A DNA stretch of 64,000 nt from positions 3,524,760 through 3,588,759 of the forward strand of contig NZ_CP006569.1 of assembly GCF_000517425.1 (NCBI RefSeq), in the 5' to 3' direction. Below the pieces are notes generated by a model, which worked only from the letters and a program-made list of their open reading frames with translations, did not search any database and was not told the origin of the DNA. Positions 34,201 to 43,693 of the stretch are shown here, in pieces; the stretch's first letter is position 1; each line of letters starts with the position of its first letter. The translations under genes were made by a program, and so were the position numbers. This stretch comes from Sodalis praecaptivus (GTDB lineage Bacteria; Pseudomonadota; Gammaproteobacteria; Enterobacterales; Enterobacteriaceae).

Positions 34201-35268
34201 ATGCCCATCATCACTTCCCTCGTATTGAGTCATCCGCACATCACCTTTCATAAGGTTGCTCTCAGTGCAGCAGAGAACATTGAAACACATCCAGCCGCCA
34301 TCGCAGAAAAGGCAGATTTTATTCTGCCGCTTGCGCATTCTCGCCAGGCGCCGGTTGCCGCGCCAAAACGGTATCAACAGGAGGAGCCCAAGCGCTTGCC
34401 GGGCCGGTGGGGCGGTCTGTGGCACGGTGCCACCGCCTGGCGGCGAATTAATGAAGATCTCTGCCAAAAAGATCCCCCGGCGCCGGAAAATGTCGCCCCC
34501 CCTCGGCCGGTGGCGCAGACGGTTCGTCGGGTCAGACAACACCAGGAAGGAGGAATAAGCAGGCCGTTTACGGTTACGCTTAAAAGCGTCGCCGGTCTGC
34601 TGATGGGCGTCGGTTTACTCGCGGGACTGGGCGGCGCGCAAGATCTGCCCCGGCGGCGAGTTGCCCTCGGCGCGGGCCAGTCGGGAATGTCGGAACCTGA
34701 CCTGTTCGATGCCTCCCAGCGCCCCCTGCGGCACCACGCGCCCTCTCACGGCCAGGAGGGTAACGCGATGGCGATCGTGAAGCGGCACGCGCTCTCATTA
34801 CAGCGCAGCGGCCAGGGCAGCGGCCAGGGCGGCGCGTACCCTCTTTATACCGATGCTGAGCGAAAATACCTTGAAAGCATCAGTATCGAAAAAGAGGCGA
34901 ACCGCGTTTACGTCCCCTTAACTAATCATAACCGGCGGAAATACGGTGCCGGGAAGATATACCGCACGCAAAGAAAAAATAGGGGCAAGCATTTCCACCG
35001 CGTGAGATATGTCGAAATGAATGGCAAACTTATCCCTGTACGGGTTAAACGGCACCCAAGCGAACATCTCATCTATGAAATCTATGATTTGCACCTGCCG
35101 GAAAAAGCGGGCTTCCCGATAAAGTTTGACGGCGAGCAATGGGTTTTTGATAAGCGGCCGGCGGAGCCAAAGACGACGCGGCAAGCTCCCTTCGGCGGAG
35201 AAAGCCGACGCGCCAGTTTCGCTTTATCGGACCCGCTCCCGGAGCATGTGTTTTTGCGTTTTGGCTAG
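34201..35268 (+). CDS. Orphan basic protein of unknown function, possible secreted effector
   Basis: A 355-residue protein; ATG 34201 has AGGAG upstream. I do not recognise a family. Residues 1-120 are Pro/Arg-rich and low in predicted order. A short hydrophobic run follows (~122-144, VTLKSVAGLLMGVGLLAGLGGA), then a low-complexity SGQGSGQGG linker near 218. The C-terminal ~120 residues look folded, rich in Tyr, Arg and His (YPLYTDAERKYL, GKIYRTQRKNRGKHFHRVRY, YEIYDLHLPEKAG), and include FDGEQWVFD, a pattern I associate with repeated modules in large secreted bacterial toxins. This modular build with no operon partner suggests a host-interaction protein, but that is only inference. Confidence 0.6.
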   Translation: MPIITSLVLSHPHITFHKVALSAAENIETHPAAIAEKADFILPLAHSRQAPVAAPKRYQQEEPKRLPGRWGGLWHGATAWRRINEDLCQKDPPAPENVAPPRPVAQTVRRVRQHQEGGISRPFTVTLKSVAGLLMGVGLLAGLGGAQDLPRRRVALGAGQSGMSEPDLFDASQRPLRHHAPSHGQEGNAMAIVKRHALSLQRSGQGSGQGGAYPLYTDAERKYLESISIEKEANRVYVPLTNHNRRKYGAGKIYRTQRKNRGKHFHRVRYVEMNGKLIPVRVKRHPSEHLIYEIYDLHLPEKAGFPIKFDGEQWVFDKRPAEPKTTRQAPFGGESRRASFALSDPLPEHVFLRFG

Positions 35269-35421
35269 CGGCCGTCACACCGCACTGCCTTCAAGCCGGC
35301 ACCGCGCTAATACGACATGTCAACCAAGCATAGCGGTCCGTCAGGTCGCATGAGAATGCGAGTGTTGTGGCAAGCGCGCCGGTGAGAGGGCAGCGCGAGA
35401 GGGGCCATCACACCGCTAATA

Positions 35422-35451
35422 CCGCTTATTGCCGCCGGCGGCAATAAGCGG
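35422..35451. terminator. 30-bp perfect palindrome between convergent genes
   Basis: CCGCTTATTGCCGCC (35422-35436) is followed directly by its exact reverse complement (35437-35451). It lies between the converging orphan gene and the SDR gene and would form a very strong stem in either transcript, so it probably acts as a two-way terminator even though no T-run follows. Confidence 0.5.
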
Positions 35452-35486
35452 CAATACAGCGCCAGGCTAATCAGTCCCTTCCCCCG

Positions 35487-36335
35487 TTAGCCCGCCACAT
35501 CATCATGATCGGTCGAGAGCGACAGGCTTTCCCAGGCATCCATCTCCGCCAGGCGCGCCGTCAGCGCTTTGCGGACTATCGCCAAGGCATCCGAGCCCAG
35601 TAGCAAGTGCCGGGGCGGTGTTTTCTCGTTCGCCAGACGAAGAATGGCCGGGCCAAATTTCGCCGGATCCCCTGGCTGCTTATGGTTGTATCCCTGATAC
35701 AGCGCCTCCGTTTGTGCTCTAACGTCATCGTAATCCGCGATGGGATTGCCGGAATAGCGGACCGAGCTGGCATCGAGAAAGTCAGTGCGGAAATAGCCCG
35801 GCTCGACGACGGTGACGTGGATACCGAACGGGGCCAGGTCGCGCGCCAGATTGACGCTGAACCCTTCCACCGCAAACTTGGACATGCCGTAAAGGGTACA
35901 AAAATCGAAATCAGCCAGCCCTGCGATTGAGCCGATGTTGATGATATGGCCCGAGCGCTGCGACCGCAGCATCGGCAGTATCGCCCGCGTCATCCGCATC
36001 ATCCCCGCGACGTTGGTCTCGAGCTGACGCTGCACATCTTCTTCGGCGGCTTCTTCAAAAAGACCGAGATGACCGTATCCCGCATTATTCACCAGCACAT
36101 CAACGGCGCCGAAGCGTTCGACGGCGGCGTCAACTACCCGTTGTGGCCCGGTGGCGTCGGTGACGTCCAGGCTCTGTAGCAGTAGCCGGTCAGTATGGGC
36201 CGGATACGTAGCGCGGGCGGCTTCGCTATCGCGCGCGGTCGCGACAACATTGTCCCCGGCCGCGAGGACGGTCTGCGCGAGTTGGGCGCCCAGCCCGCGG
36301 CCGGCTCCGGTTATTAGCCATGTTTTATTAGGCAT
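35487..36335 (-). CDS. Classical SDR-family oxidoreductase
   Basis: A 282-residue NAD(P)-dependent short-chain dehydrogenase; AGGAG precedes the start at 36335. The cofactor motif is TGAGRGLG, then NNAGYG, the catalytic serine in INIGSIAGL and an intact YGMSK, so unlike the protein at 2336 it has the full catalytic set. The length and the VVEPGYFRTDFLD stretch match the family often found next to AraC regulators. It is divergent from an AraC-type gene that probably controls it. Substrate unknown. Confidence 0.88.
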   Translation of the reverse strand: MPNKTWLITGAGRGLGAQLAQTVLAAGDNVVATARDSEAARATYPAHTDRLLLQSLDVTDATGPQRVVDAAVERFGAVDVLVNNAGYGHLGLFEEAAEEDVQRQLETNVAGMMRMTRAILPMLRSQRSGHIINIGSIAGLADFDFCTLYGMSKFAVEGFSVNLARDLAPFGIHVTVVEPGYFRTDFLDASSVRYSGNPIADYDDVRAQTEALYQGYNHKQPGDPAKFGPAILRLANEKTPPRHLLLGSDALAIVRKALTARLAEMDAWESLSLSTDHDDVAG

Positions 36336-36612
36336 CGAATTAATCTCCTGACTGGGTGATAGAGCGCGTAAAGGTGCGGGCGTACCGCGTTGCGCGCGCC
36401 GAACGCCTTTGTGGCATTAGCGGCGGCCCCATTCGGCCGCGGCAGGCCGGCTGCACCCCGAACAACGCCGCTGAGTTAAAGGGTAGACAGGCAGAACCGA
36501 CGCGAAAAGGCGTATTTCTCTTCATTGATTGCCTGATACTCTTCGTACAGGAAATGAAATACGCTTTTCAGCGCGGCAATCCTGGTCTGAAAGTGATTGG
36601 AATGGAGGGAGC

Positions 36613-37527
36613 ATGCGAGAACCGGTCGCCACGATACCGCGCCAAATGGCGGCGCTACTAAATAAACTGGCCCCCGCCGAGGGTTACACTCGCTCATTGC
36701 TTGAGGGGGTGCAGTTTATGCGGGCTGAACGTCCCCTTGAGCGTACCCCGGTGCTGTATGAACCCTGCATCGTGATCGTCTGCCAAGGCCGCAAGCGGGG
36801 GTATCTGGCGGATAAGGTGTATCACTACGATCAGCATCATTATCTGGTGCTGTCCGTGCCGTTGCCCTTTTCCACGGAAACGGAAGCCAGCCCGCAGCGC
36901 CCCCTGCTGGCGGTAGCGATAGCCCTGAACATGACGGTGCTATCAGAGCTGGTCATGGCGCTCGACAGACCCGGGGCGCGGGCCAGCGATGCCCCTGAAG
37001 GGATTATCTCCACGCCGCTGGATGAAGCGCTGGCCGATACCACATTACGCCTGCTGCGGGCGCTGGCCGCGCCGGAAGAAGCGCGCCTCATCGGCCCACA
37101 GATCGTACGTGAACTGTATTATCGCGTATTGGTAGGGGAACGGGGCAATGCGCTCAGGGCGGCGCTGGCGCATCAAGGGCATTTTGCCCGTATCGCCAAA
37201 TCGTTGCAGCGCATTCATCACGACTATCCCCGCGCCCTGTCCGTCGCCACGTTGGCCGAGGACGCCGGGCTCAGCGTTCCCGCTTTCCACAAACGTTTCA
37301 AAGCCGTCACCGGTACCTCGCCGTTGCAATACATCAAATCCGTGCGCCTGAATCAGGCGCGCTTACTTATGATTCGGGACGACCTGAGCGCCGCATCGGC
37401 GGCCTTTAAAGTGGGTTATGAAAGCCCGTCGCAATTTAATCGTGAATTCCGGCGTTTTTTCGGCCGCAGCCCGGGGGAAGAAGCCCGGGAAATGAAAGCG
37501 ACATTCGCCCTGCTGCCGCCGGTCTAG
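36613..37527 (+). CDS. AraC-family regulator with AraC_N domain
   Basis: A 304-residue regulator; ATG 36613 follows GGAGGGA. The N-terminal part (YEPCIVIVCQGRKRGYLADKVYHYD, VLSVPLPF) is the AraC_N type found in regulators of aldehyde- or stress-responsive oxidoreductases. Two C-terminal helix-turn-helices are clear (VATLAEDAGLSVPAFHKRFKAVTG and SAASAAFKVGYESPSQFNREFRRFFG). It is divergent from the SDR at 35487 with 277 bp between, the likely target region. Confidence 0.9.
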   Translation: MREPVATIPRQMAALLNKLAPAEGYTRSLLEGVQFMRAERPLERTPVLYEPCIVIVCQGRKRGYLADKVYHYDQHHYLVLSVPLPFSTETEASPQRPLLAVAIALNMTVLSELVMALDRPGARASDAPEGIISTPLDEALADTTLRLLRALAAPEEARLIGPQIVRELYYRVLVGERGNALRAALAHQGHFARIAKSLQRIHHDYPRALSVATLAEDAGLSVPAFHKRFKAVTGTSPLQYIKSVRLNQARLLMIRDDLSAASAAFKVGYESPSQFNREFRRFFGRSPGEEAREMKATFALLPPV

Positions 37528-37604
37528 CTTACATCGGGATGCGCCGGCAGCCCCGCCGCTGCGCCGGATACCCAACATCGAGGAAGCGATTTCGCCGGCA
37601 TCCG

Positions 37605-38240
37605 CTATCGCCGCGCGCCCAGCGATCTGAGCCAGGCGCAGAACATATCCGCCATTGCATCGGCAAAACGGTTTATCGCCGCCGCCGAGCGCGCGTTTTC
37701 CGAAACGGCGTGCCCTACCGTGCTCAACGTGGTGGTGATCAACTCCCTCGCCTGAGTGAGGGTGTCCTGCGAAGCGTCGGGCAGCACTTCCCGCATAAAG
37801 GCCTGAAAAACGTCATCACCCGCGGCTTTCGCCTGCTGCGCTTCGGGCGCATCGCGATACAGAGGGGCGGCATCATTCAGCGCCACGCGCATCGCGGCCT
37901 CCTCACACTCGGACTGAATAAAGCTATGGACCAGGATGCGCAGCCTCTCCAGCGGCGGTCGGCCGCCATCTTCCAGGATACGACGCAACATTTCCGTGGT
38001 TTGCTGCCACTCATCAAACTGTAGGCGAAACAGAATCGCCGCTTTGTTGGGGAAATACTGATACAGGGACCCAATGCTGACGCCGGCTTTCTCGGCGACC
38101 CGGGCGGTGGTAAAGCGCTGGGCGCCTTCCTCGGCCAAAACCTGAGTGGCGGCCTGTAAAATAGCGGCGACCAGCTCCGTCGAGCGCGCCTGTTTGGGGT
38201 GTTTTCTTGAGGAAATACGCGCGGTCTGGCGCTGGGTCAT
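37605..38240 (-). CDS. TetR-family repressor
   Basis: A 211-residue regulator. The start at 38240 puts the HTH at ~residues 20-65 (AAILQAATQVLAEEGAQRFTTARVAEKAGVSIGSLYQYFPNKAAI). A longer frame upstream looks non-coding. The C-terminal ligand domain is helical. It is divergent from the nucleotide-sugar-epimerase-like gene at 38474, probably its target. Confidence 0.88.
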   Translation of the reverse strand: MTQRQTARISSRKHPKQARSTELVAAILQAATQVLAEEGAQRFTTARVAEKAGVSIGSLYQYFPNKAAILFRLQFDEWQQTTEMLRRILEDGGRPPLERLRILVHSFIQSECEEAAMRVALNDAAPLYRDAPEAQQAKAAGDDVFQAFMREVLPDASQDTLTQARELITTTLSTVGHAVSENARSAAAINRFADAMADMFCAWLRSLGARR

Positions 38241-38473
38241 GATAGCGATGTCATCCAAAAAAGAATGCGAATAGCAAATACGAGTAATACATCGCATTAT
38301 AACAATGTGAGGAATTACTCGCTTTCTTTTTTGCCGCTTTTTACCAACCGGACTCTCTGGAGGACCTCCGCACGCTCGCCAACGGCCGTCTGTCCGACGC
38401 GTAAGGCGGGATGTCGAGCTGTCCGTGCGGCATAGTAAACGCACGTTTTCATTGCTTACAGGAGACTCTCGTT

Positions 38474-39340
38474 ATGCATGTATTTGTCACTGGCGCATCA
38501 GGATGGGTGGGTTCTGCCGTGGTTCAGGAGCTCATCGGTGCCGGCCACCGGGTGACGGGGCAGGTCCGTTCCGATGAAAAGGCGGCGACGCTTACCGCCA
38601 CGGGCGCCCAGGCGCTGCGCGCAACCCTGGACGATCTTGACGCACTGCATGAAGCCGCGGCGGCGGCGGACGCCGTGATCCATACCGCCTTCAACCACGA
38701 TTTCTCCCGGTTCGTAGCAAGCTGCGAACAGGACCGGCTGGCGATTGAGACGCTCGGCAGCGCCCTGGCGGGAACCGATCGCCCGCTTCTGGTGACCACC
38801 GGTCTATCGGGGCTGCCGCGAGGGGCGACAGAATATGACCGGCCGAACCCGGTCGCACCGCGAAAATCCGAAGCGGCGGCGCGCGCGCTGGCCGATCGCG
38901 GTGTCCATGCCGCTGTCGTTCGCCTCGCCTCGTCGGTTCATGGCCTGGGCGACCACGGTTTTGTCGCCATCCTGACCCGTCTGGCGCGAGAGAAAGGCAT
39001 CTCCGCCTGGCTCGATAACGGGCAGAACTGCTGGTCGGGCGTGCATCGACTGGATGCGGCGCGGGTTTACCGTCTGGCGCTGGAGCAAGGCGTCACCGAA
39101 CCGGTTTATCACGCCGTCGCCGACGAAGAGGTGCCGTTCAGGCTGATTGCGGCGGCAGTTGGCCGCCGGTTGGGGTTGCCGGCGGGGAGCCGCGAGCGCG
39201 AACACTTCGGCTGGTTCGCCGGCATGGCGGGAACGGACATGGCCGCCTCCAGCGCACGCACCCGCGCGTTACTGGGCTGGAAACCCACAGGCCCGAGCTT
39301 GCTTACCGAGCTCGATGATCCTGACTATTACGCCGGCTAA
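38474..39340 (+). CDS. NAD(P)-dependent extended SDR (epimerase/reductase-like)
   Basis: A 288-residue protein; ATG 38474 follows AGGAG. The N-terminal Rossmann motif is VTGASGWVGSAV, with R-rich cofactor contacts in VRSDEKAA. The middle has TTGLSGLPRGATEYDRPNP instead of a clear YxxxK, as in several atypical extended SDRs. The TetR regulator diverges from it. Such pairs often respond to toxic electrophiles or aldehydes; the substrate is not evident. Confidence 0.83.
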   Translation: MHVFVTGASGWVGSAVVQELIGAGHRVTGQVRSDEKAATLTATGAQALRATLDDLDALHEAAAAADAVIHTAFNHDFSRFVASCEQDRLAIETLGSALAGTDRPLLVTTGLSGLPRGATEYDRPNPVAPRKSEAAARALADRGVHAAVVRLASSVHGLGDHGFVAILTRLAREKGISAWLDNGQNCWSGVHRLDAARVYRLALEQGVTEPVYHAVADEEVPFRLIAAAVGRRLGLPAGSREREHFGWFAGMAGTDMAASSARTRALLGWKPTGPSLLTELDDPDYYAG

Positions 39341-39688
39341 TAGCCCGACATCGGCGGAGGAGGCTTGCGCGGCGCAGGGACGCAGCGGACCGGGGTAACC
39401 CGGTCGCTGGGAGTATCAAGACGGGCAGCCTGCCTGTTCTACCGCAAACGTGCCGCACCTCTACCGGCCGTTTCCTTTCGCCATCATGCCCCTCCCACGC
39501 TCACTTTCCTTGTATGCCCGCTGCCACCACCGACGCGGGCGGTTCAGGGGAGCACGGATGTGCGTCAGTGCAGGGGTAAAAGGCCAAATCCTGTCGTTGC
39601 CCATGGCGGGTAATCGGTTATCTTTAAGCTATAAAGCTACAACAGGGCTGCGGGCGGCATCGGTCCGTTGGCGGCACAAGGAGGAATC
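39341..39688. other. Gene-free interval
   Basis: About 350 bases with no gene or repeat. A promoter for the alginate-lyase-like gene is expected near the right end, where an AGGAGG ribosome site stands at 39679-39684. Confidence 0.45.
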
Positions 39689-40753
39689 ATGATGATCCGA
39701 TATCGGCTATGCCGCGGGATATTAACGGCCGCGGCGCTGGTGGCCGCCTTGGCGGGTTACGCGGCGCAACCCACGCCGCTGGCGTCCTCCGCTTTACAGC
39801 GCCAGACGTCATCGTTACACCACGCAGTGCTTTACGCCCGGCACCATGAGCCACAACCGATCCCGCGTTTGCATACCGAGGGGACGTTACCGCATCACGG
39901 TATTTACGACCAAAGCGTACAGGCAAAAAAAGATCTGCCGTTAATGCTGAAAAACGCCCTGGCCTGGCAGGCGGGAATCGATGGCGAGGAAGGGCTGCGC
40001 CAGGCGCGACGTTATGTCCTGGCGTGGGTGACAACCTGGCAACCCACCGCCAATCCGATTGATGAAACCCAATGCGGTCAATTAGTTGAAACCTGGCAAC
40101 GCATCCGGTCTCAGGTACCGGCAAGCGAGCGCCAGACGGTAGACCGTTTCCTGACGCGCTGGGCCGATAGCTATCTACGACGCATCGCGCAGGCCAATCA
40201 GGCGATGATCTGGCGAAATAACTGGCAGAGCCACCGAATAAAATTGCTGACGCTTATCGCCGTTGCCACCGACAACGCCAGGCTATTTGACCAATCCCGT
40301 GCCCTCTTCCGGCAACAGATCGCCCGAAACATGACCAAAACGGGCGTGACGGTGGATTACGAGGACAGAGATGCGTTGCACTATGTCGTCTACGATCTGC
40401 AACCGCTGGTGGACGCCGCGCTGGCGGCCCGGGGACAGGGTGAGGATTGGTATCATTGGCGGGCGGATAACGGCGCCTCCCTGGCACAAGCGATACACTG
40501 GCTGCTGCCCTACGTGAACGGCGAGAAGACGCACCCAGAATTTGTCCATTCTCGCGTCAAATTCGACCGGACGCGGGCGAACGCGGGAATAAAAGGGTTT
40601 ACCGGGAATTTCGACGCCCGCAACGCCAGCGATCTGCTGTGGAGCGCAACGCTATTTGATCGCACGTTAGGGCCGGTTGCCAAAGCGCTGTCCCCCCAAC
40701 CGCCGCTGTCTGTCGCCGGCGCCTTTTCACTGCACGGAACGCCGCTTTTGTAG
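39689..40753 (+). CDS. Secreted alginate-lyase-superfamily protein (PL5-like)
   Basis: A 354-residue protein with a signal peptide (RYRLCRGILTAAALVAALAGYAAQ). ATG 39689 and ATG 39692 both follow AAGGAGG. The alginate-lyase (alpha/alpha toroid) hallmarks are NNWQSHRIKLLTLIAVATDN, where NNH becomes NNW with a later H, and DYEDRDALHYVVYDLQPLV. It would act in the periplasm or outside on an acidic polysaccharide, cleaving by beta-elimination. No uronate-degradation genes adjoin it, so it may trim an own exopolysaccharide rather than feed the cell. Confidence 0.75.
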   Translation: MMIRYRLCRGILTAAALVAALAGYAAQPTPLASSALQRQTSSLHHAVLYARHHEPQPIPRLHTEGTLPHHGIYDQSVQAKKDLPLMLKNALAWQAGIDGEEGLRQARRYVLAWVTTWQPTANPIDETQCGQLVETWQRIRSQVPASERQTVDRFLTRWADSYLRRIAQANQAMIWRNNWQSHRIKLLTLIAVATDNARLFDQSRALFRQQIARNMTKTGVTVDYEDRDALHYVVYDLQPLVDAALAARGQGEDWYHWRADNGASLAQAIHWLLPYVNGEKTHPEFVHSRVKFDRTRANAGIKGFTGNFDARNASDLLWSATLFDRTLGPVAKALSPQPPLSVAGAFSLHGTPLL

Positions 40754-41231
40754 CGCCATCGCCGCCGTGCGCCCTTCCCACCCGGCTCTTGACCACACAG
40801 GTTATGTTAGAGCCGCAAATAACCGTCTTAACGCCGGAAAGTGAGCGTGATAAAAAAACGGCTGAATCCTGGATGAGAATAGCGACAAGGTCTCGTGGTC
40901 AAGGGAAGGCACGGCGTACGGTCTATTTATTGCTATCTGGATCACATAATCAGCATTTCACGGGCTAAAAGTCACTTTTACCTATAAAAGTCATCTTTTC
41001 TGCATATCCCATTACCCGCTGTTTTTTAATCGTTTTTTGGCTTATTTAGCGCCTAACTCGTGCCAGCGCTTTCATAGATAAAAGTTAACGGCGATCGCTT
41101 AGGCCATATCCCCGGCGTCTGCTCACAAAGTCATTAAATTGTCGTGCCAGGGCGCGCTATTGACGGATGACAACCGCCCCCGCCACACTCCCTCATCATC
41201 ATTAGAGGCTGAGTGCTAAGTGTGGGTAGCA
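40754..41231. promoter_or_regulatory. Control region of the sugar-acid operon with AAAAGTCA repeats
   Basis: A ~480-bp AT-rich interval. AAAAGTCACTTTT at 40967-40979 and AAAAGTCATCTTTT at 40986-40999 are near-dyads repeated 19 bp apart, i.e. about two helical turns, an arrangement typical of a regulator binding twice on one face. A TCACA half-site precedes them at 40941. The decayed IclR gene at 45028 could once have supplied the regulator. Confidence 0.45.
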
Positions 41232-42950
41232 ATGAAAACGTATCGTAGCCAGGAGTGGTTTGGGCGTAAGGATAAATCCGGGTTTATTGCCAGAAGCTGG
41301 TTAAAAAACCAAGGGCTTCCCAATGATGCCTTTGACGGGCGCCCGGTTATTGGTATTTGTAATACCTGGTCGGAATTAACCCCGTGTAATGCACACTTGC
41401 GTGATCTGGCAGACAACGTGAAAAACGGTGTCCTGGAAGCTGGCGGTATCGCATTTGAATTCCCCGTCATGTCGCTGGGGGAAGCGTTAATGAAACCGAC
41501 GACGATGTTGTACCGCAATCTCGCCAGTATGGACGTAGAAGAATCTATCCGCGCCAACCCGATTGATGGGGTCGTGATCCTGGCAAACTGCGATAAAACC
41601 ACGCCAGCCTGCCTAATGGGAGCCGCCAGCGTCGATCTGCCGACGCTGGTCGTCAGCGGCGGCCCCATGCTTAACGGCAAACACCAGGGGCGCGATATCG
41701 GCTCGGGCACTGATTTATGGAAATTCAGCGAAGACTTACGCGCCGGCCTCATAAGCCAATCGATGTTTGACGAAGCGGAAAACGGCATGTCGCGCAGCCC
41801 TGGGGCGTGTAATACCATGGGCACGGCGTCCACCCTGGCCTGTATGGTGGAGGCGCTGGGGATGTCCTTGCCGGGCTCCGCGGCGATCCCCGCCGTGGAC
41901 GCGTCGCGTCGTCGCGCAGCGCGCTTGTCTGGCCGCCGCATCGTCGGTATGGTGCAAGAAGACTTGCGCATGTCGCGGATCCTCACGCGGGAAGCCTTCG
42001 AGAATGCCATTATCGTTAACGCGGCGATTGGCGGGTCGACCAACTTTATCCTGCATCTCCTCGCCATCGCCGGTCGGATTGAAGTACCGCTAACGCTGGA
42101 CGATTTCGACCTATTAAGTCAGAACATTCCCCTGCTCGCCAACCTCAAACCCTCAGGGGAATACCTGATGGAGGACTTTTATTACGCCGGCGGCGTGCCG
42201 GCGGTTATTAGCCAATTACGCGATAAGCTGCACGATAAGGTTATGCAATGCAATGGCAAGACGCTTAGCGCAAATTATGCCGATGCCGCTATCTTCAATC
42301 AGCGCATTATCGCCCCGGCTGAACACGCCTTTATCAAGGATGCAGGCACTATCGTTCTGCGAGGAAATCTGTGCGCGGATGGCGCGGTAATCAAACCCTC
42401 CGCGGCCACGCCCGCGCTGCTCAATCACAAGGCCAGGGCGGTGGTCTTTGAGAATATCGAAGAGTATAACCAGCGCATCAACGACCCCGATCTGGATGTG
42501 ACCGCCGACGATATTCTGGTGCTAAAAGGCGCCGGGCCCAAGGGCTATCCGGGGATGCCGGAGGTGGGGAATTTCGGTCTGCCGCTAAAGCTCCTTCAAC
42601 AGGGCGTCCGGGATATGATCAGAATATCGGATGGGCGCATGTCCGGCACCGCTTTCGGCACCATCGTACTGCATGTCAGCCCAGAGTCTTGCGTGGGCGG
42701 TACATTGGCGCTGGTGCAAAACGGCGACCTTATCGAACTGAATTGCCATGAGCGCCGTCTGACGTTGCATGTCAGCGATAACGAGCTGGCGCGGCGTAGG
42801 GAGAGCTGGCGGCCGGTAATGCCGGATTATCCGCGGGGGTACGCCAGTCTGTATATTCAGTCCGTCGAACAGGCCCACACCGGCGCTGACCTAAACTTTC
42901 TGCCGGGCAAATCGGGCAGCCATATTAAACGTGAGCCGCACCCTGAATAA
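41232..42950 (+). CDS. IlvD/Edd-family sugar-acid dehydratase
   Basis: A 572-residue iron-sulfur dehydratase. The start is taken at ATG 41232; GTG 41220 is possible. Cluster and metal residues lie in [23 protein letters not shown] and [13 protein letters not shown], and [11 protein letters not shown] is near the C-terminus. The length and the KTTPAC pattern match the pentonate/aldonate dehydratase branch (arabonate or xylonate type) more than true IlvD. It would convert a sugar acid to a 2-keto-3-deoxy acid. The RraA-like protein and an organic-anion transporter follow in the same operon. Confidence 0.88.
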   Translation: MKTYRSQEWFGRKDKSGFIARSWLKNQGLPNDAFDGRPVIGICNTWSELTPCNAHLRDLADNVKNGVLEAGGIAFEFPVMSLGEALMKPTTMLYRNLASMDVEESIRANPIDGVVILANCDKTTPACLMGAASVDLPTLVVSGGPMLNGKHQGRDIGSGTDLWKFSEDLRAGLISQSMFDEAENGMSRSPGACNTMGTASTLACMVEALGMSLPGSAAIPAVDASRRRAARLSGRRIVGMVQEDLRMSRILTREAFENAIIVNAAIGGSTNFILHLLAIAGRIEVPLTLDDFDLLSQNIPLLANLKPSGEYLMEDFYYAGGVPAVISQLRDKLHDKVMQCNGKTLSANYADAAIFNQRIIAPAEHAFIKDAGTIVLRGNLCADGAVIKPSAATPALLNHKARAVVFENIEEYNQRINDPDLDVTADDILVLKGAGPKGYPGMPEVGNFGLPLKLLQQGVRDMIRISDGRMSGTAFGTIVLHVSPESCVGGTLALVQNGDLIELNCHERRLTLHVSDNELARRRESWRPVMPDYPRGYASLYIQSVEQAHTGADLNFLPGKSGSHIKREPHPE

Positions 42951-42967
42951 TGACTACCGGAGGAGTT

Positions 42968-43660
42968 ATGAATCACTACTGGTCGAACGATGACGAGTTA
43001 TTTAGCCTTGCCAAAAAAAAGTTATTTGTCGCCCTGGTGGGAGACGTTCTAGATACACTGGGATTATTTCATCAATTCCTGTCGCCGCAATTAAAACCCA
43101 TTGACCCAGGAATGGTTATTTTAGGGCGTGCTATGCCGGTGCTCGAAGCCGACTATTTTCAGCAAAGCGGGCCAGGAAACGCCTCGCTAAGTGAAAAACC
43201 GTTTGGGTTAATGTTTCATGCCCTCGATGACTTACAAAAAAATGAAGTGTACATCTGTGCGGGAGGCTCGCTTCGCTATGCGCAGTGGGGCGGATTAATG
43301 TCTACGCGCGCCAAAAAATGCGAGGCGGCTGGGGCGGTGGTCCACGGCTTCCATCGGGATAGCAATGAAATTCTGAAACTCGGCTTCCCGGTGGCATCCT
43401 TTGGCAGCTACGCGCAAGACCAAGGACCGCGCGGCAAAGTCGTTGACTGGCGCGTACCGATCGAACTGGATAACGTCAGAGTAATGCCGGGCGACGTTAT
43501 CTTTGGCGACAGAGACGGTGTCTTGGTGATTCCGGCACAGGCGGTGGATGACGCTTTTCACGGCGCGTTTGAAAAAGCCAAAGGCGAGAGCGAAGTTTTA
43601 AAGGCATTAAACATGGGAATGACCACGGTCGAGGCTTTTGACAAATTCGGCATAATGTAA
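42968..43660 (+). CDS. RraA-like / HMG-aldolase-family protein
   Basis: A 230-residue protein; ATG 42968 has GGAGGAG upstream, and an earlier ATG at 42950 overlaps the dehydratase stop. The core motif GGLMSTRAKKCEAAGAVVHGFHRDSNEI and GDRDGVLVIP match class II pyruvate aldolases of the RraA/4-hydroxy-4-methyl-2-oxoglutarate aldolase family, with the conserved R...RD metal/substrate set. In this operon it may cleave the keto-deoxy acid to pyruvate, rather than regulate RNase E. Confidence 0.83.
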   Translation: MNHYWSNDDELFSLAKKKLFVALVGDVLDTLGLFHQFLSPQLKPIDPGMVILGRAMPVLEADYFQQSGPGNASLSEKPFGLMFHALDDLQKNEVYICAGGSLRYAQWGGLMSTRAKKCEAAGAVVHGFHRDSNEILKLGFPVASFGSYAQDQGPRGKVVDWRVPIELDNVRVMPGDVIFGDRDGVLVIPAQAVDDAFHGAFEKAKGESEVLKALNMGMTTVEAFDKFGIM

Positions 43661-43693
43661 CGCTTCCTTACCTGCTTAAAAAAGGTGAACCCT

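Noticed and set aside
38241-38444. 68-residue N-terminal extension of the TetR repressor
   Set aside because: Basic low-order sequence in an intergenic region; family proteins begin shortly before the HTH.
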